Part shown: one piece after another, positions 8,746 to 16,665 of the stretch
How positions within the stretch are numbered: the first letter of the stretch is position 1
Layout of the letters: every line of letters starts with the position of its first letter
Origin: Candidatus Krumholzibacteriia bacterium
Lineage (GTDB): Bacteria > Krumholzibacteriota > Krumholzibacteriia > JAJRXK01
Length of the DNA: 37,253 nucleotides
Reading direction: 5' to 3'
Assembly: GCA_035268685.1 (NCBI GenBank)
Contig: DATFKK010000022.1
Location: forward strand, 1 to 37,253
Made by a program: the position numbers and the translations under genes
Notes under the pieces: generated by a model
The model's input: the letters and a program-made list of their open reading frames with translations, nothing else
Databases searched by the model: none
Told to the model about the DNA's origin: nothing

Positions 8746-9758
8746 CTCTCGTCGTCCTCGTCCTCGTCGCGCACCTGGTACTGACTCGTGGTGTCGCGGG
8801 TCGCCACGAAGAGTTCGCCCAGCAGTCCCAGGCTCACGAATTGCACCCCCACGAGCACCAGCGCCACGCCGAACAGCAGCATCGGACGGAGCCGCAGCGC
8901 CTGCTCGACGATCCATACCCCGAGGAACCAGGCCAGGACCAGGGTCCCCACCCCACCGAAGAGCAGTCCGAGGCGGCCGAAGAAGTGCAGCGGTGACGTC
9001 CGTTGCCGCGTCAGGAAGACGACGGTGAGCAGATCGAGCAGCCCGTTGACGAAACGCGAGCGCCCGAACTTGGTCACGCCGAAGCGTCGCTCGTGGTGAC
9101 GCACCGGGAGTTCGGTCACCCGGAAGCCCTGCACATGGGCCATCACGGGCAGATAGCGATGCAGCTCACCGTACACCCGCAGCGATCGGGTCACCCGACT
9201 GCGGTAGGCCTTCAACCCGCAGTTGAAATCGTGGAGGTGCAGACCGCTGACCCGGCGTGTGACGGCGTTGAACAGCTTGCTGGTACTCGTCTTCACCAGC
9301 GGATCCTTGCGCTGTTGTTTCCACCCACTCACCAGGTCCCAGCCCTTGCCCAGTTCGGCGATCAGGGCCGGGATCTCCTCGGGGTCGTCCTGCAGGTCCG
9401 CGTCGATGGTCACCACGACACGGCCCCTCGCCTCGCGGAAACCGACGGCCAGCGCCGCGCTCTTGCCGTAGTTGCGGAGGAAGCTGATCGAGCGCAGCCG
9501 CGTGTGCTCGGTCCGGAGTCGACGGAGTTCACCCCGCGTACCGTCGTCGCTGCCGTCGTCCACGACCAGGATCTCGTAGTCCGTGGTCACCCGGTCCAGG
9601 ACCGACTCCAGCCTCTCGGCGAGGGACGGAAGGCTGTCGATCTCGTTGTACGCGGGAACGAGCACGGTGACGGCGCACTCACCGGGTCCGTGCGCCAGGA
9701 CAGTGCGCACGCGCTCCGGATCGAACCGGACCGGAGTCGAGCCCTCGGCCCCGCTCAC
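8742..9758 (-). CDS. Membrane-anchored GT2 glycosyltransferase (GtrB/ArnC-like)
   Basis: The 338-residue protein has an N-terminal GT2 domain with LVPAYNEIDSL, VVDDGSDDGT and the metal site DADLQDDPEE, plus the NYGKSAALAVGF segment common in this group. Two hydrophobic hairpin segments follow at about 260-320 (LLFGGVGTLVLAWFLGVWIV and LLFGVALVLVGVQFVSLGLL), and a charged tail ends in DEDEDDER. This layout is that of GtrB, ArnC and related transferases, which load glucose or an amino sugar onto undecaprenyl phosphate. It is therefore a second candidate donor-maker in the operon, separate from the Dpm1-like gene. The start ATG overlaps the stop of nothing downstream, but the gene overlaps both neighbours by 4 bp (ATGA with the epimerase, GTGA with the next GT2). 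The sugar is unknown. Confidence 0.9.
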   Translation of the reverse strand: MSGAEGSTPVRFDPERVRTVLAHGPGECAVTVLVPAYNEIDSLPSLAERLESVLDRVTTDYEILVVDDGSDDGTRGELRRLRTEHTRLRSISFLRNYGKSAALAVGFREARGRVVVTIDADLQDDPEEIPALIAELGKGWDLVSGWKQQRKDPLVKTSTSKLFNAVTRRVSGLHLHDFNCGLKAYRSRVTRSLRVYGELHRYLPVMAHVQGFRVTELPVRHHERRFGVTKFGRSRFVNGLLDLLTVVFLTRQRTSPLHFFGRLGLLFGGVGTLVLAWFLGVWIVEQALRLRPMLLFGVALVLVGVQFVSLGLLGELFVATRDTTSQYQVRDEDEDDER

Positions 9759-10783
9759 TCCGATCGCCTCCGCGCCGCGACCCAGCGCGCCTCGGCGTCC
9801 AGCCCTTCGGCCAGAGGGATCCGGGCCTCGAAGCCCAGGTCCTCGCGAGCCCGGCTGCCGTCGGCGTAGGTGTGTCGCACATCACCCTTCACGGTCTCGT
9901 GGTGCTCGATCTTCACCTCGTCGGCCACTCCGTGCTCGATCGCCTTCGTCTGCAGCACCTCGAGGGCCTCGCGCAACGAGATGCGCGCGCCGCCGCCGAT
10001 GTTGTACACACCGCAGTCGCTCGGGTCGTCGGCGGCCAGTAGATTCGCGCGCACGGCGTCCGCCACGAACGTGAAGTCGCGCGTCTGTTCCCCGTCGCCG
10101 TACACGACCCACGGACGACCGTCGGCCGCCGCCTCGAGGAACTTGCGGAAGGCCATGTCGGGCCGTTGACGGGGCCCGTACACCGTGAAGTAGCGCAGAC
10201 TACTGCTGGGAACACCGAAGTTCGCGGCGTAGAGCACGCAGAGGTGCTCGGCAGCGAGCTTGCTCACGCCGTAGGGGCTGAACGGCTGCTTGGGCACGTC
10301 CTCGACCACCGGATAGTGCTCCTGATTGCCGTACACACTGCTCGACGAGCTGTACACCAGCCTCCGGAACGGGGCACTCCGACGCCGCAGCTCGACCAGG
10401 GCCTCGAGCAGTCGCTGGGTCGCTCCGATGTTCGAATGGAGGTAGACGTCGAACTCCGCGCCCCAACTCGCACGCACGCCGGCCTGCGCCGCGAAGTGGA
10501 ACACGACTTCCCGGTCGGCGACGATGTCCACGAGGTCGACCGCGTTCATGTCGGCCTCGACCAGCCGGAACCGATCGGAACGGCGCGCGGCCTCGACGTT
10601 GGCTCGTTTCAGTGCCGGGTCGTAGTAGTCGCTGAAGACGTCGATCCCGGTGACGTCGTGACCGTGGGCGAGCAGGCTGTCGACCAGAGTGCTGCCGAGG
10701 AAGCCGGCGCAGCCGGTCACGAGCACGCGGCGCGGACGCCCACGCCACGCATCGGGCACGTCGACGTCGACCCGATCGATCAT
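9755..10783 (-). CDS. NAD-dependent nucleotide-sugar epimerase (UDP-glucuronate 4-epimerase-like)
   Basis: This is a 342-residue extended short-chain dehydrogenase. The Rossmann motif GCAGFLG lies at 24-30, and the catalytic YGVSK (Y171, K175) follows a serine-rich SSSSSVYG strand. Other family marks are HFAAQAGVR (96-104), SLRYFTVYGPRQRPDMA and YGDGEQTRDFTFV. The AAQAGVR and YGPRQRPDMA wording is closest to UDP-glucuronate 4-epimerases, although UDP-glucose 4-epimerase is a real alternative. It would act in the cytoplasm to supply one of the nucleotide sugars for the surrounding transferases. A short extra N-terminus (about 18 residues) precedes the Rossmann strand; the ATG at 10783 overlaps the preceding stop by 4 bp, which supports this start. 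Confidence 0.9.
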   Translation of the reverse strand: MIDRVDVDVPDAWRGRPRRVLVTGCAGFLGSTLVDSLLAHGHDVTGIDVFSDYYDPALKRANVEAARRSDRFRLVEADMNAVDLVDIVADREVVFHFAAQAGVRASWGAEFDVYLHSNIGATQRLLEALVELRRRSAPFRRLVYSSSSSVYGNQEHYPVVEDVPKQPFSPYGVSKLAAEHLCVLYAANFGVPSSSLRYFTVYGPRQRPDMAFRKFLEAAADGRPWVVYGDGEQTRDFTFVADAVRANLLAADDPSDCGVYNIGGGARISLREALEVLQTKAIEHGVADEVKIEHHETVKGDVRHTYADGSRAREDLGFEARIPLAEGLDAEARWVAARRRSE

Positions 10784-13383
10784 TCGCCTCCACCCCGGAT
10801 CGTGCCCTCGATCTCCTCCTCGACCGGCCCCAACGTGTCCGACTCGAGGCGCTCCAGTTCACGGAGGAAGCGGTCGAAGACTCCGCGCGCCGAGGTGTCG
10901 CCGGTCCTCTCCACGTAGGCGTCCACCTCCGCCTCGGCCTCGGCCGTGCGGCCGGCGAACAACAGCGAGCGGATCAGCAACTGCGTGTAGTCGACCGCGT
11001 CCGGTGCCTCTTCGACCAGATCGCGCGCCCAGGCCACGGCGGCGGTGTCCTCCCGCATCTTCAGCAACGACTCGCCGAGGTTCAGCAATGATTCGTTCGG
11101 ATGCTCCTGGTGCGGCATCAGCCGGCGACCGGCGTCGAGGGCCGACTCGATGTCGTTGCGCTGCAGGTACACGATCGGCAGCACGTCGACCGTCACCGGG
11201 AAGGTCGGGTCGAAGCGATAGGCCATCTCGAGGGCTTCGATCGCGAGATCGTAGTCCCCCGCGCGCGCACTCACGAAGCCCACCCTCGAGAGGGCCGCCG
11301 GGTAGTTGCGGAGCAGGTGCGCGGTCTGGGCGTCGCGGTAGATCGAGTCGTCCGCGTAGCCCTCTTCGTCGAGCACCGAGCGGAAGTCGTAGACCTCGGT
11401 GAAGGCGTGCCAGATCCGATCGGAGTTCCAACGGGGATTGCCGTCGTCACTGCGCTCCGGTGTCAACCGGTAGACCATGCCCTCCATCTCGAGGAAGGGT
11501 ACGAACATCCCGATGTTCTGGTTGGGCACGGTGATCGCGTAGTAGATCGGGCGCTCCCACTGGTTCTGCTGGACCACGTGCCACATGGTCTTGTCGCGGA
11601 TGTAGGCCACGCTCCCGTCGGGCAACCGCTCGGCCACGAGCAGCGTCGTGATGTTCCGGAAGCGGATGTCGGCCCGGCCCTCGATCTGTTCGTCCGTCCA
11701 CGTGATCGGCAGGCTCGGCTCGTAGTCGCGGAGCTGCTTGATGTACCAGGGCAGGTTGATCAGACTCAGGTTGACCACGCGCACGTCGGTGCGGAAGCCC
11801 TCGACCTCCTGCAGGTACCACAGCGGGAAGGTGTCGTTGTCACCGTTGGTGGCGAGGATTGCGTCGGGCGGCAGACTCTCGAGGATGTTCTTGGCGTAGG
11901 TGTAGGCGATCCAGTTCTCGCTTCGATCGTGCTCGTACCACTTCTGATGGTTCACCGGGGCCATGAGCACGGGCAGGACGGGCAACAGGAGCAGGACGGC
12001 CGTCGCCCCCTTCACGAAGAGCTGACTGCCCGCACGTCGGCCCGACCACGCGGCGCGCAGGAGACCTCCGGCACCCAGGCCGAGGAACAGGGCCGCGAAC
12101 TGGAAGAATCCGAAGTAGAAGTAGTCGCGATCCCGGACCTCGCTGTCCGTGAAGTTCAGCAGCAGGAGCAGTCCGACCGAGTTCACCAGCAGTGTCGTCA
12201 GGAACGCGACGCCCAGCCGCCAGTGGTTCTGGAGCTGGTAGACGATGCCCATCAGCCACAGAGCCGTCGGAATCGCGATGTCGGCGAAGGTGGGACTCTT
12301 CGCCGGCAGGAAGGTGAACTGCTGGATCAGCCCGATCACCTGTCGCCCGGCCAGCTGGCCCGTCTGCCAGATCGAGGTCCCCCACAGGTGACCGACCTGC
12401 CAGGCCAGCGGCGCCTCGCGCTCGAAGACACTGCGCGGCGGGTACTGCTCACGCCGCAGCACGCTCATGAGCGTGTCCCAGGTGGTGGGATCGGTCTGGT
12501 TGATCATCGGGTCGTGATGGGCCCGGATCAGCATGAAGAGGTGGACCGACAGCCCGACGACGAAGAGACCGATCCCCGCGAGGGCGAACCAGCGGTTCTG
12601 CTCGATCTCGTCCTTCTCTCCCCAGGTGATGCTGCGATAGGCCGCCCCCAGGATCGCCGCGCCGAAGAGGAACAGGACCAGCCCGTCCGGCGCACTCATG
12701 GTCGAGAGCACGAAGCCCCCAACGACGAGCGCCACCAGGAACATGTCGACGAGGCTCAGGGCGCGGCGATCGGCCAGGACCACGAGCACGAAGACACCCG
12801 GGAAGACGAGGATCGACCCCAGGTGGAACCCGACCGCCATGCCCATGAGATAGACGATCAGCAGCATGATCGTGGCCGAACTCGCCCGCTCCCGGATCTC
12901 CCACCAGCACACGGCCAGGAAGCTGACGAAGGCCATGGTGAAGGCGGACAGCGCGTAGACCTCGGCCTCGACGGCGTTGTTCCAGAAGGTGTAGCTGAAC
13001 GCCAGGAAGAGAGCCCCGACCGCTGCCCCGGCACGCGGGATCCAACCGGGGCTCGGGTCCTGCTTCTCGCTGGCCCAGTTCCGCTGCAGCCGCACCCCGG
13101 TCATGTACATGAAGGACACGGCCAGGGCCGAGAAGACCGCGCTCATCAGGTTGATCTTGTGCGCGATCCCGATCCCCAGTGGCAGCAGGCTGAAGACCTT
13201 GCCGACCAGCACGTACAGAGGGGTTCCGGGCTGGTGGGGAATCCCCAGCGTGTGCGACACGGCCACGAACTGCGCGCAGTCCCAGAAGTTGATCGTAGGA
13301 CTCATCGTGAGCGCGTAGACGGCCAGGCTCAACGCGAACAATGCCGCGGCGATCCGGTGGTCGGTGTCGGCGAACCAGCGCAT
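10780..13383 (-). CDS. DUF2723 polytopic membrane protein with C-terminal TPR region
   Basis: The product has 867 residues. The start chosen is ATG 13383: a GGAG lies 5 bases before it and the first membrane helix begins about 10 residues in. The frame stays open far upstream, but that part has no protein character. The N-terminal loop NFWDCAQF ... HQPGTPLY is the hallmark of the Bacteroidetes-type DUF2723 family (related to eukaryotic TMEM260, a protein O-mannosyltransferase); the D of WDC is the expected catalytic-type acid. A dozen or so membrane segments follow. The later GDNDTFPLWYLQEVEG and VVNLSLINLPWYIKQL motifs are also family-typical. From about residue 690 the protein becomes TPR-like helices. 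It probably transfers a sugar from a polyprenyl-phosphate donor to exported acceptors (inference). It is the first gene of the glycosylation operon. Confidence 0.88.
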   Translation of the reverse strand: MRWFADTDHRIAAALFALSLAVYALTMSPTINFWDCAQFVAVSHTLGIPHQPGTPLYVLVGKVFSLLPLGIGIAHKINLMSAVFSALAVSFMYMTGVRLQRNWASEKQDPSPGWIPRAGAAVGALFLAFSYTFWNNAVEAEVYALSAFTMAFVSFLAVCWWEIRERASSATIMLLIVYLMGMAVGFHLGSILVFPGVFVLVVLADRRALSLVDMFLVALVVGGFVLSTMSAPDGLVLFLFGAAILGAAYRSITWGEKDEIEQNRWFALAGIGLFVVGLSVHLFMLIRAHHDPMINQTDPTTWDTLMSVLRREQYPPRSVFEREAPLAWQVGHLWGTSIWQTGQLAGRQVIGLIQQFTFLPAKSPTFADIAIPTALWLMGIVYQLQNHWRLGVAFLTTLLVNSVGLLLLLNFTDSEVRDRDYFYFGFFQFAALFLGLGAGGLLRAAWSGRRAGSQLFVKGATAVLLLLPVLPVLMAPVNHQKWYEHDRSENWIAYTYAKNILESLPPDAILATNGDNDTFPLWYLQEVEGFRTDVRVVNLSLINLPWYIKQLRDYEPSLPITWTDEQIEGRADIRFRNITTLLVAERLPDGSVAYIRDKTMWHVVQQNQWERPIYYAITVPNQNIGMFVPFLEMEGMVYRLTPERSDDGNPRWNSDRIWHAFTEVYDFRSVLDEEGYADDSIYRDAQTAHLLRNYPAALSRVGFVSARAGDYDLAIEALEMAYRFDPTFPVTVDVLPIVYLQRNDIESALDAGRRLMPHQEHPNESLLNLGESLLKMREDTAAVAWARDLVEEAPDAVDYTQLLIRSLLFAGRTAEAEAEVDAYVERTGDTSARGVFDRFLRELERLESDTLGPVEEEIEGTIRGGGE

Positions 13384-13571
13384 TCGATCTCCGGTGACGA
13401 GCCCTCGGGAACGGCCTTCGGCGGCGCCTCGACCCCGCTCGAAGCGCCCGGCGCCGGCCAGGGCGGAGGGCCCCGGAGCGCACACGAGGGCGTAAGGTAG
13501 CACAGGCCACGCCAGGGCGACAGCGCGGGCCCGGCACTGCAACGTCGGCCGCCCGAATGGGTTCCGGCCGC
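13384..13571. other. 188-bp intergenic region between two minus-strand units
   Basis: No gene was found here. It contains the candidate promoter at 13494-13523. Just downstream of the flippase-like gene there is an imperfect GGCCG/CGGCC hairpin with an inner CCC/GGG stem (about 13546-13570). The hairpin lacks a T-run, so intrinsic termination of the upstream unit is uncertain. Confidence 0.4.
13494..13523 (-). promoter_or_regulatory. Candidate promoter of the glycosylation operon
   Basis: Reading on the minus strand, the extended -10 element TGCTACCTT has its hexamer TACCTT at 13499-13494. Eighteen bases upstream is a poor -35 (CTGTCG, 13523-13518). It would give a leader of roughly 100 bases before the ATG at 13383. 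The same TGnTAnnnT shape recurs before other genes in this window, which is the main reason for reporting it. Confidence 0.4.
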
Positions 13572-14582
13572 TCAGTCCTCCGTCCGTCGCCGGCGCAGCC
13601 GCAGGCGGCCGCGCACGAACATGACGGTGAACACGATCCCTCCGGCGAGGCTCACCGTCACCTGCACCAGGTAGGTGATCAGCTGCATCACCACCGCGCT
13701 GTCGGGATCGATGCCGATCTGCGGCATGAGCCGATAGGCCACCAGTTCGCGGATCCCCAGACCGTTGAACGAAATGGGCAGGACCACCGCCATGCCGAGC
13801 ACGGGAACCAGGACGTAGAGCTGCAGGACGCGCTCCCAGTCCAGGGACAGGCCCATGGCCAGGGCCACCAGCAGGTGGGTCGCGATCCGGAGGCTCTGCA
13901 CCAGGAGAGCCAGCAGCCCGAGCCGCAGGACGAAGGGAGGATCGCTCCGGTAGTCCTGGAGCACGCCGAGGAGCGCCCGGATCCGGCCCTTGCCGTGGCC
14001 TCCGCGCAGGCGTTCGGACACGCCGACCAGCAACCGTCCCATTCGTCCCGACAGGATCGCCACCGTCCCGGCGATCACGGGAACGGCGACCACCGCCAGC
14101 GCCCACCAGGGCAGCCCGGCGGGTGTCCCGCTCCCGAGCACCGCCCCGGCCACGAAGGCCAGGCCGGCCAGGGCGCTCAGCCCGAGCATCCGGTCGAGCA
14201 GAGTGCCCGCGATCGGGCGCGCCACCCGTCCGGTCTCGACGGCCACGTCGGCCACCTTGACCAGATCTCCACCCACGTTCGTGGGCAGGAAGTTGTTGAA
14301 GAACAGACCGACCCAGTACAGGGCGTGCAGGCGCCCGGCCGGAACGGTGAGTCCGGCGCGCCGCAGGATCAGGGTCCACTGCCAGGCACCCAGCACGGTG
14401 CTCAGCGCGAACACCAACAGCGGCGGCACCAGCAGCCACGGCGAGGTGGTGAGCACGCGGCGGACCTCGACCTCGAGTTGCCCACGGAGTTGCGCGTAGA
14501 GCCACCACAGCAGCGCGACGCTCACGGCCAGACGCAGGCCGGTCGCGAGGATCCCACGGACCCGCGGACTCAGCGCCGGCAT
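13572..14582 (-). CDS. Flippase-like membrane protein (LPG-synthase TM / UPF0104 family)
   Basis: The protein has 336 residues from the ATG at 14582, which lies inside the end of the upstream GT4 gene (13-bp overlap). The frame is open further upstream, but that part is Arg/Pro-rich shadow sequence, whereas from this ATG the hydrophobic protein starts at once. Seven to eight membrane segments are visible. They include VALLWWLYAQL, the family segment GLFFNNFLPTNVGGDLVKV (about 95-113), and PISFNGLGIRELVAYRL near residue 275. The family comprises the membrane half of MprF and stand-alone relatives in glycan and lipid loci, where lipid flipping is suspected. Standing behind a glycosyltransferase, a lipid-linked glycan is a reasonable substrate, but this is inference. 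No clear Shine-Dalgarno sequence is present, so translation probably depends on coupling. Confidence 0.85.
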   Translation of the reverse strand: MPALSPRVRGILATGLRLAVSVALLWWLYAQLRGQLEVEVRRVLTTSPWLLVPPLLVFALSTVLGAWQWTLILRRAGLTVPAGRLHALYWVGLFFNNFLPTNVGGDLVKVADVAVETGRVARPIAGTLLDRMLGLSALAGLAFVAGAVLGSGTPAGLPWWALAVVAVPVIAGTVAILSGRMGRLLVGVSERLRGGHGKGRIRALLGVLQDYRSDPPFVLRLGLLALLVQSLRIATHLLVALAMGLSLDWERVLQLYVLVPVLGMAVVLPISFNGLGIRELVAYRLMPQIGIDPDSAVVMQLITYLVQVTVSLAGGIVFTVMFVRGRLRLRRRRTED

Positions 14583-15679
14583 CGTTCCAGCATCCGCTCG
14601 GTCTCGACGGCGGCGTCGTCCCAGCTGAACGACCGGGCCCAGCGGACCGCGTTCTCGCTCATCATCCGCCACAGGGGCGGATCGGTCAGCAGGCTCAGCG
14701 CCTTGTTCGCGAAGTCCTCGGGATCGCCGTAGTCGGCGAGCAGGCCGGTCTCGCCCTCGCGTACCGAGTCCACGAGACCGGGCCGGCGGCTGGCCACCAC
14801 CGGAACCCCGCACTCGTTCGCTTCGATCACCGTCAGCCCCCAGCCCTCCTTCGGACTCGGGTTGAGGAAGAGATGGCTGCGGTACAGCGTCTCCACGATC
14901 TCGGTACGCGGAAGATGGCCGTGGAAGTGCACCGCCCCGGCGAGCCCCAGGGACGCGGCGACCTCGATCAGACGCAGACGGTCGGGACCGTCTCCGATCA
15001 CGTCCAGTTCGGCATCGGCGAAGACCTCGCGGATCCGGGCCAGGGCCTCGAGCACCACGTCCACGCTCTTGTAGCGGCGCAGGCGACCGAGGTGCACGAT
15101 CCGTGGTGAAGAGGCCCGCGGCGGTGGGTCGTCGAGCACGTAGCGTTCGTGATCCATCCCGCAGTGCACGACCTCGATGCGTTCACGGGACACGCCCCGG
15201 TGCACCAGGTCCTCGCGCGTGCTGTCGCTGATCGCCTCGAACCAGCAATTGCGGTAGATCCACGACAGCGGTTGCTCGCTCAGCCACACGTAGGTGGCGA
15301 AGGCGGGATTGGTCTCGCGAAAGACGGTGCGTCCGAACAGGTGCGGGATCACCGCCAGCACCGGAAGATTCGTGAACAGCGGCGCGTAGAAGGGCACCTT
15401 GTTGATGTCCTCGAGCACCACGTCGTAGGAATTGCGCTTCAACTCGTCGCGCAGCAGCGGGATCACGTTGAAGTTCGTGAAGGCCCAGTGGCCGCGCCGG
15501 CGGTAGCGGATTCCGTCGTCGGCGACCTCCTCGGCGGCGGCGCCGGGATAGCTGCAGCACAACCAGGTGACCTGGTGGCCGCGCTGCACCAGACGCCGCA
15601 GGATCTCGTGCAGGTGGACCTCGGCCCCTCCGGCCATGGGGTCCACGCGGTCGCGCCAGTTCAGGGCCAGGATCCTCAC
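14570..15679 (-). CDS. GT4-family glycosyltransferase (retaining, GT-B fold)
   Basis: The 369-residue protein starts at GTG 15679 (M-R-I-L-A-L-N-W), with a GGAG about 10 bases upstream. The N-terminal half has the glycine-rich AGGAEVHLHEILRRL segment (16-30) that receives the acceptor. The C-terminal half has VHLGRLRRYKSVDVVLEAL (195-213), GDGPDRLRL (229-237) and the EX7E motif, E278 and E286 in KEGWGLTVIEANE. These mark a GT4 retaining transferase such as those building mannose- or glucose-containing surface glycans. It is predicted to be cytoplasmic and membrane-associated. It lies 94 bp downstream of the methyltransferase and overlaps the flippase-like gene by 13 bp, so all three probably share a transcript. 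Donor and acceptor sugars are unknown. Confidence 0.9.
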   Translation of the reverse strand: MRILALNWRDRVDPMAGGAEVHLHEILRRLVQRGHQVTWLCCSYPGAAAEEVADDGIRYRRRGHWAFTNFNVIPLLRDELKRNSYDVVLEDINKVPFYAPLFTNLPVLAVIPHLFGRTVFRETNPAFATYVWLSEQPLSWIYRNCWFEAISDSTREDLVHRGVSRERIEVVHCGMDHERYVLDDPPPRASSPRIVHLGRLRRYKSVDVVLEALARIREVFADAELDVIGDGPDRLRLIEVAASLGLAGAVHFHGHLPRTEIVETLYRSHLFLNPSPKEGWGLTVIEANECGVPVVASRRPGLVDSVREGETGLLADYGDPEDFANKALSLLTDPPLWRMMSENAVRWARSFSWDDAAVETERMLERCRR

Positions 15680-15687
15680 GGGGCGGT

Positions 15688-15715
15688 CGCTCCGGTGCAG
15701 GGGGCGGTCGGAGCG
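15688..15715 (-). promoter_or_regulatory. Hairpin covering the ribosome-binding site of the GT4 gene
   Basis: On the minus strand CGCTCCG (15715-15709) can pair with CGGAGCG (15694-15688) around a 14-base loop. The only plausible Shine-Dalgarno sequence for the GTG at 15679, GGAG (15693-15690), lies in the 3' arm. The element sits in a 94-bp gap otherwise without features. Pairing is seen in sequence; a regulatory role is speculative. Confidence 0.25.
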
Positions 15716-15773
15716 CGGCCGGCCGGGCGCGCGCGGACCACCGGGACGAAGAAGGACTCGGACTGCGCGCCGC

Positions 15774-16604
15774 TCAGACGGCGCTCGTGGCGACCTCGCG
15801 GCTGCGCTCGGTGGCGGGGGTCGCGGTGACCGGTTTGCGGCCGAAGACCCCGATCACGATGGTCGTGTACAGACTGGCCCGTTTGCTCCCGAACCACCGA
15901 CGCCAGGCCCGGTCGATCGGGCCGATCACCGGCAGTGGACGCGGATACATGGGCAGGCGCCAACCCACGGTCTTCAGCAGGACCTTGCGCAACGCCCGGT
16001 AGAACAGGTTGGGGACCATCCAGTCGCCGTAGGCGTGGGTGGGCTCCAACCCGGCGCTCCGCATCAGGTCCTCCAGCTCGCCCACGCTGAACTCGGTCTC
16101 CCATCCCGCGAACCACTTGTCGAAGGCCATGAGCAGGTGCTTGCCCACCGTGTAGTAGTGCCAGCGCTGCGGAACGTCCACCAGAAGAAGTCCGCCGGGC
16201 TTCAGCACCCGCACGTGCTCGCGGAGCATGGGCATGGGATCGCGGAAGTGCTCGAGCAGTCCCTGGTGGAACACGAGATCGAAGCTGCCGTCGGGAAAGG
16301 GCAGCGCGAGACCGTCGCCGCCGACCATCTCGACCTCGACCCCGGCCCGCTCCGCCGCCTGCCGGATCAGGTCGAGACTGCGCGGGGCGTAGTCCAGCGT
16401 CACGACACGCGCCCCGGCCCGGGCCAGGGCGATGCTGTCGCGGCCGGTCCCGGCGCCGACCTCGAGCACGCGCATCCCGGACGGATCGCACACCTCGAAG
16501 ATCTCGCGCAGGATCCGCCCGCCGTTGTCGTAGACGTCGTCGAGCGACAGCCCCTCGGCCTCCGTCCAGAAGGCCTCCCAGTGTTCTTTCCGCGATTCCC
16601 TCAT
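15774..16604 (-). CDS. Class I SAM-dependent methyltransferase
   Basis: The product has 276 residues from the ATG at 16604. The frame remains open another 40 codons upstream, but that stretch overlaps a good promoter and looks non-coding. Motif I, VLEVGAGTG (46-54), is followed by the acidic strand end VTLDYA, then FDLVFHQGLLEHF and LKPGGLLLVDVPQ, the usual post-I, II and III motifs of Methyltransf_11-type enzymes. The C-terminal third (WYGD-like region, then RALRKVLLKTVGW and a basic tail) has membrane-proximal character and probably sets the substrate. Together with the GT4 and flippase-like genes behind it, it could methylate a surface sugar or a lipid intermediate, though the substrate is a guess. 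Transcription is probably leaderless (see the promoter entry), which also explains the missing Shine-Dalgarno sequence. Confidence 0.87.
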   Translation of the reverse strand: MRESRKEHWEAFWTEAEGLSLDDVYDNGGRILREIFEVCDPSGMRVLEVGAGTGRDSIALARAGARVVTLDYAPRSLDLIRQAAERAGVEVEMVGGDGLALPFPDGSFDLVFHQGLLEHFRDPMPMLREHVRVLKPGGLLLVDVPQRWHYYTVGKHLLMAFDKWFAGWETEFSVGELEDLMRSAGLEPTHAYGDWMVPNLFYRALRKVLLKTVGWRLPMYPRPLPVIGPIDRAWRRWFGSKRASLYTTIVIGVFGRKPVTATPATERSREVATSAV

Positions 16605-16610
16605 CCTGTG

Positions 16611-16640
16611 AGTATAGGTTTCGTGACGCACCCCGGACAA
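16611..16640 (-). promoter_or_regulatory. Promoter for a leaderless methyltransferase mRNA
   Basis: On the minus strand there is TTGTCC at 16640-16635, an 18-base spacer, and TATACT at 16616-16611. The hexamers match the sigma-70 consensus at 4/6 and 5/6 positions. Only six bases (CACAGG) separate the -10 element from the ATG, so a start site seven bases downstream would fall on the A of the start codon. Confidence 0.6.
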
Positions 16641-16665
16641 GGGCGGGAATCGCGAAGACGTGGAC

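Noticed and set aside
5770-8784. Very long open frame (about 1000 codons) on the plus strand opposite the YfhO and GT2 genes
   Set aside because: It is the antisense of well-supported genes in a GC-rich genome; its product is His/Gln/Arg-rich low-complexity sequence with no family motif. The same holds for the long plus-strand frames at 2853-4835, 11101-13500 and 26778-29570.
13384-14508. Upstream extension of the DUF2723 reading frame by about 375 codons
   Set aside because: The extension is Arg/Pro/Gly-rich, overlaps the flippase-like gene in another frame and contains the candidate promoter; ATG 13383 has a ribosome-binding site and the family N-terminus.
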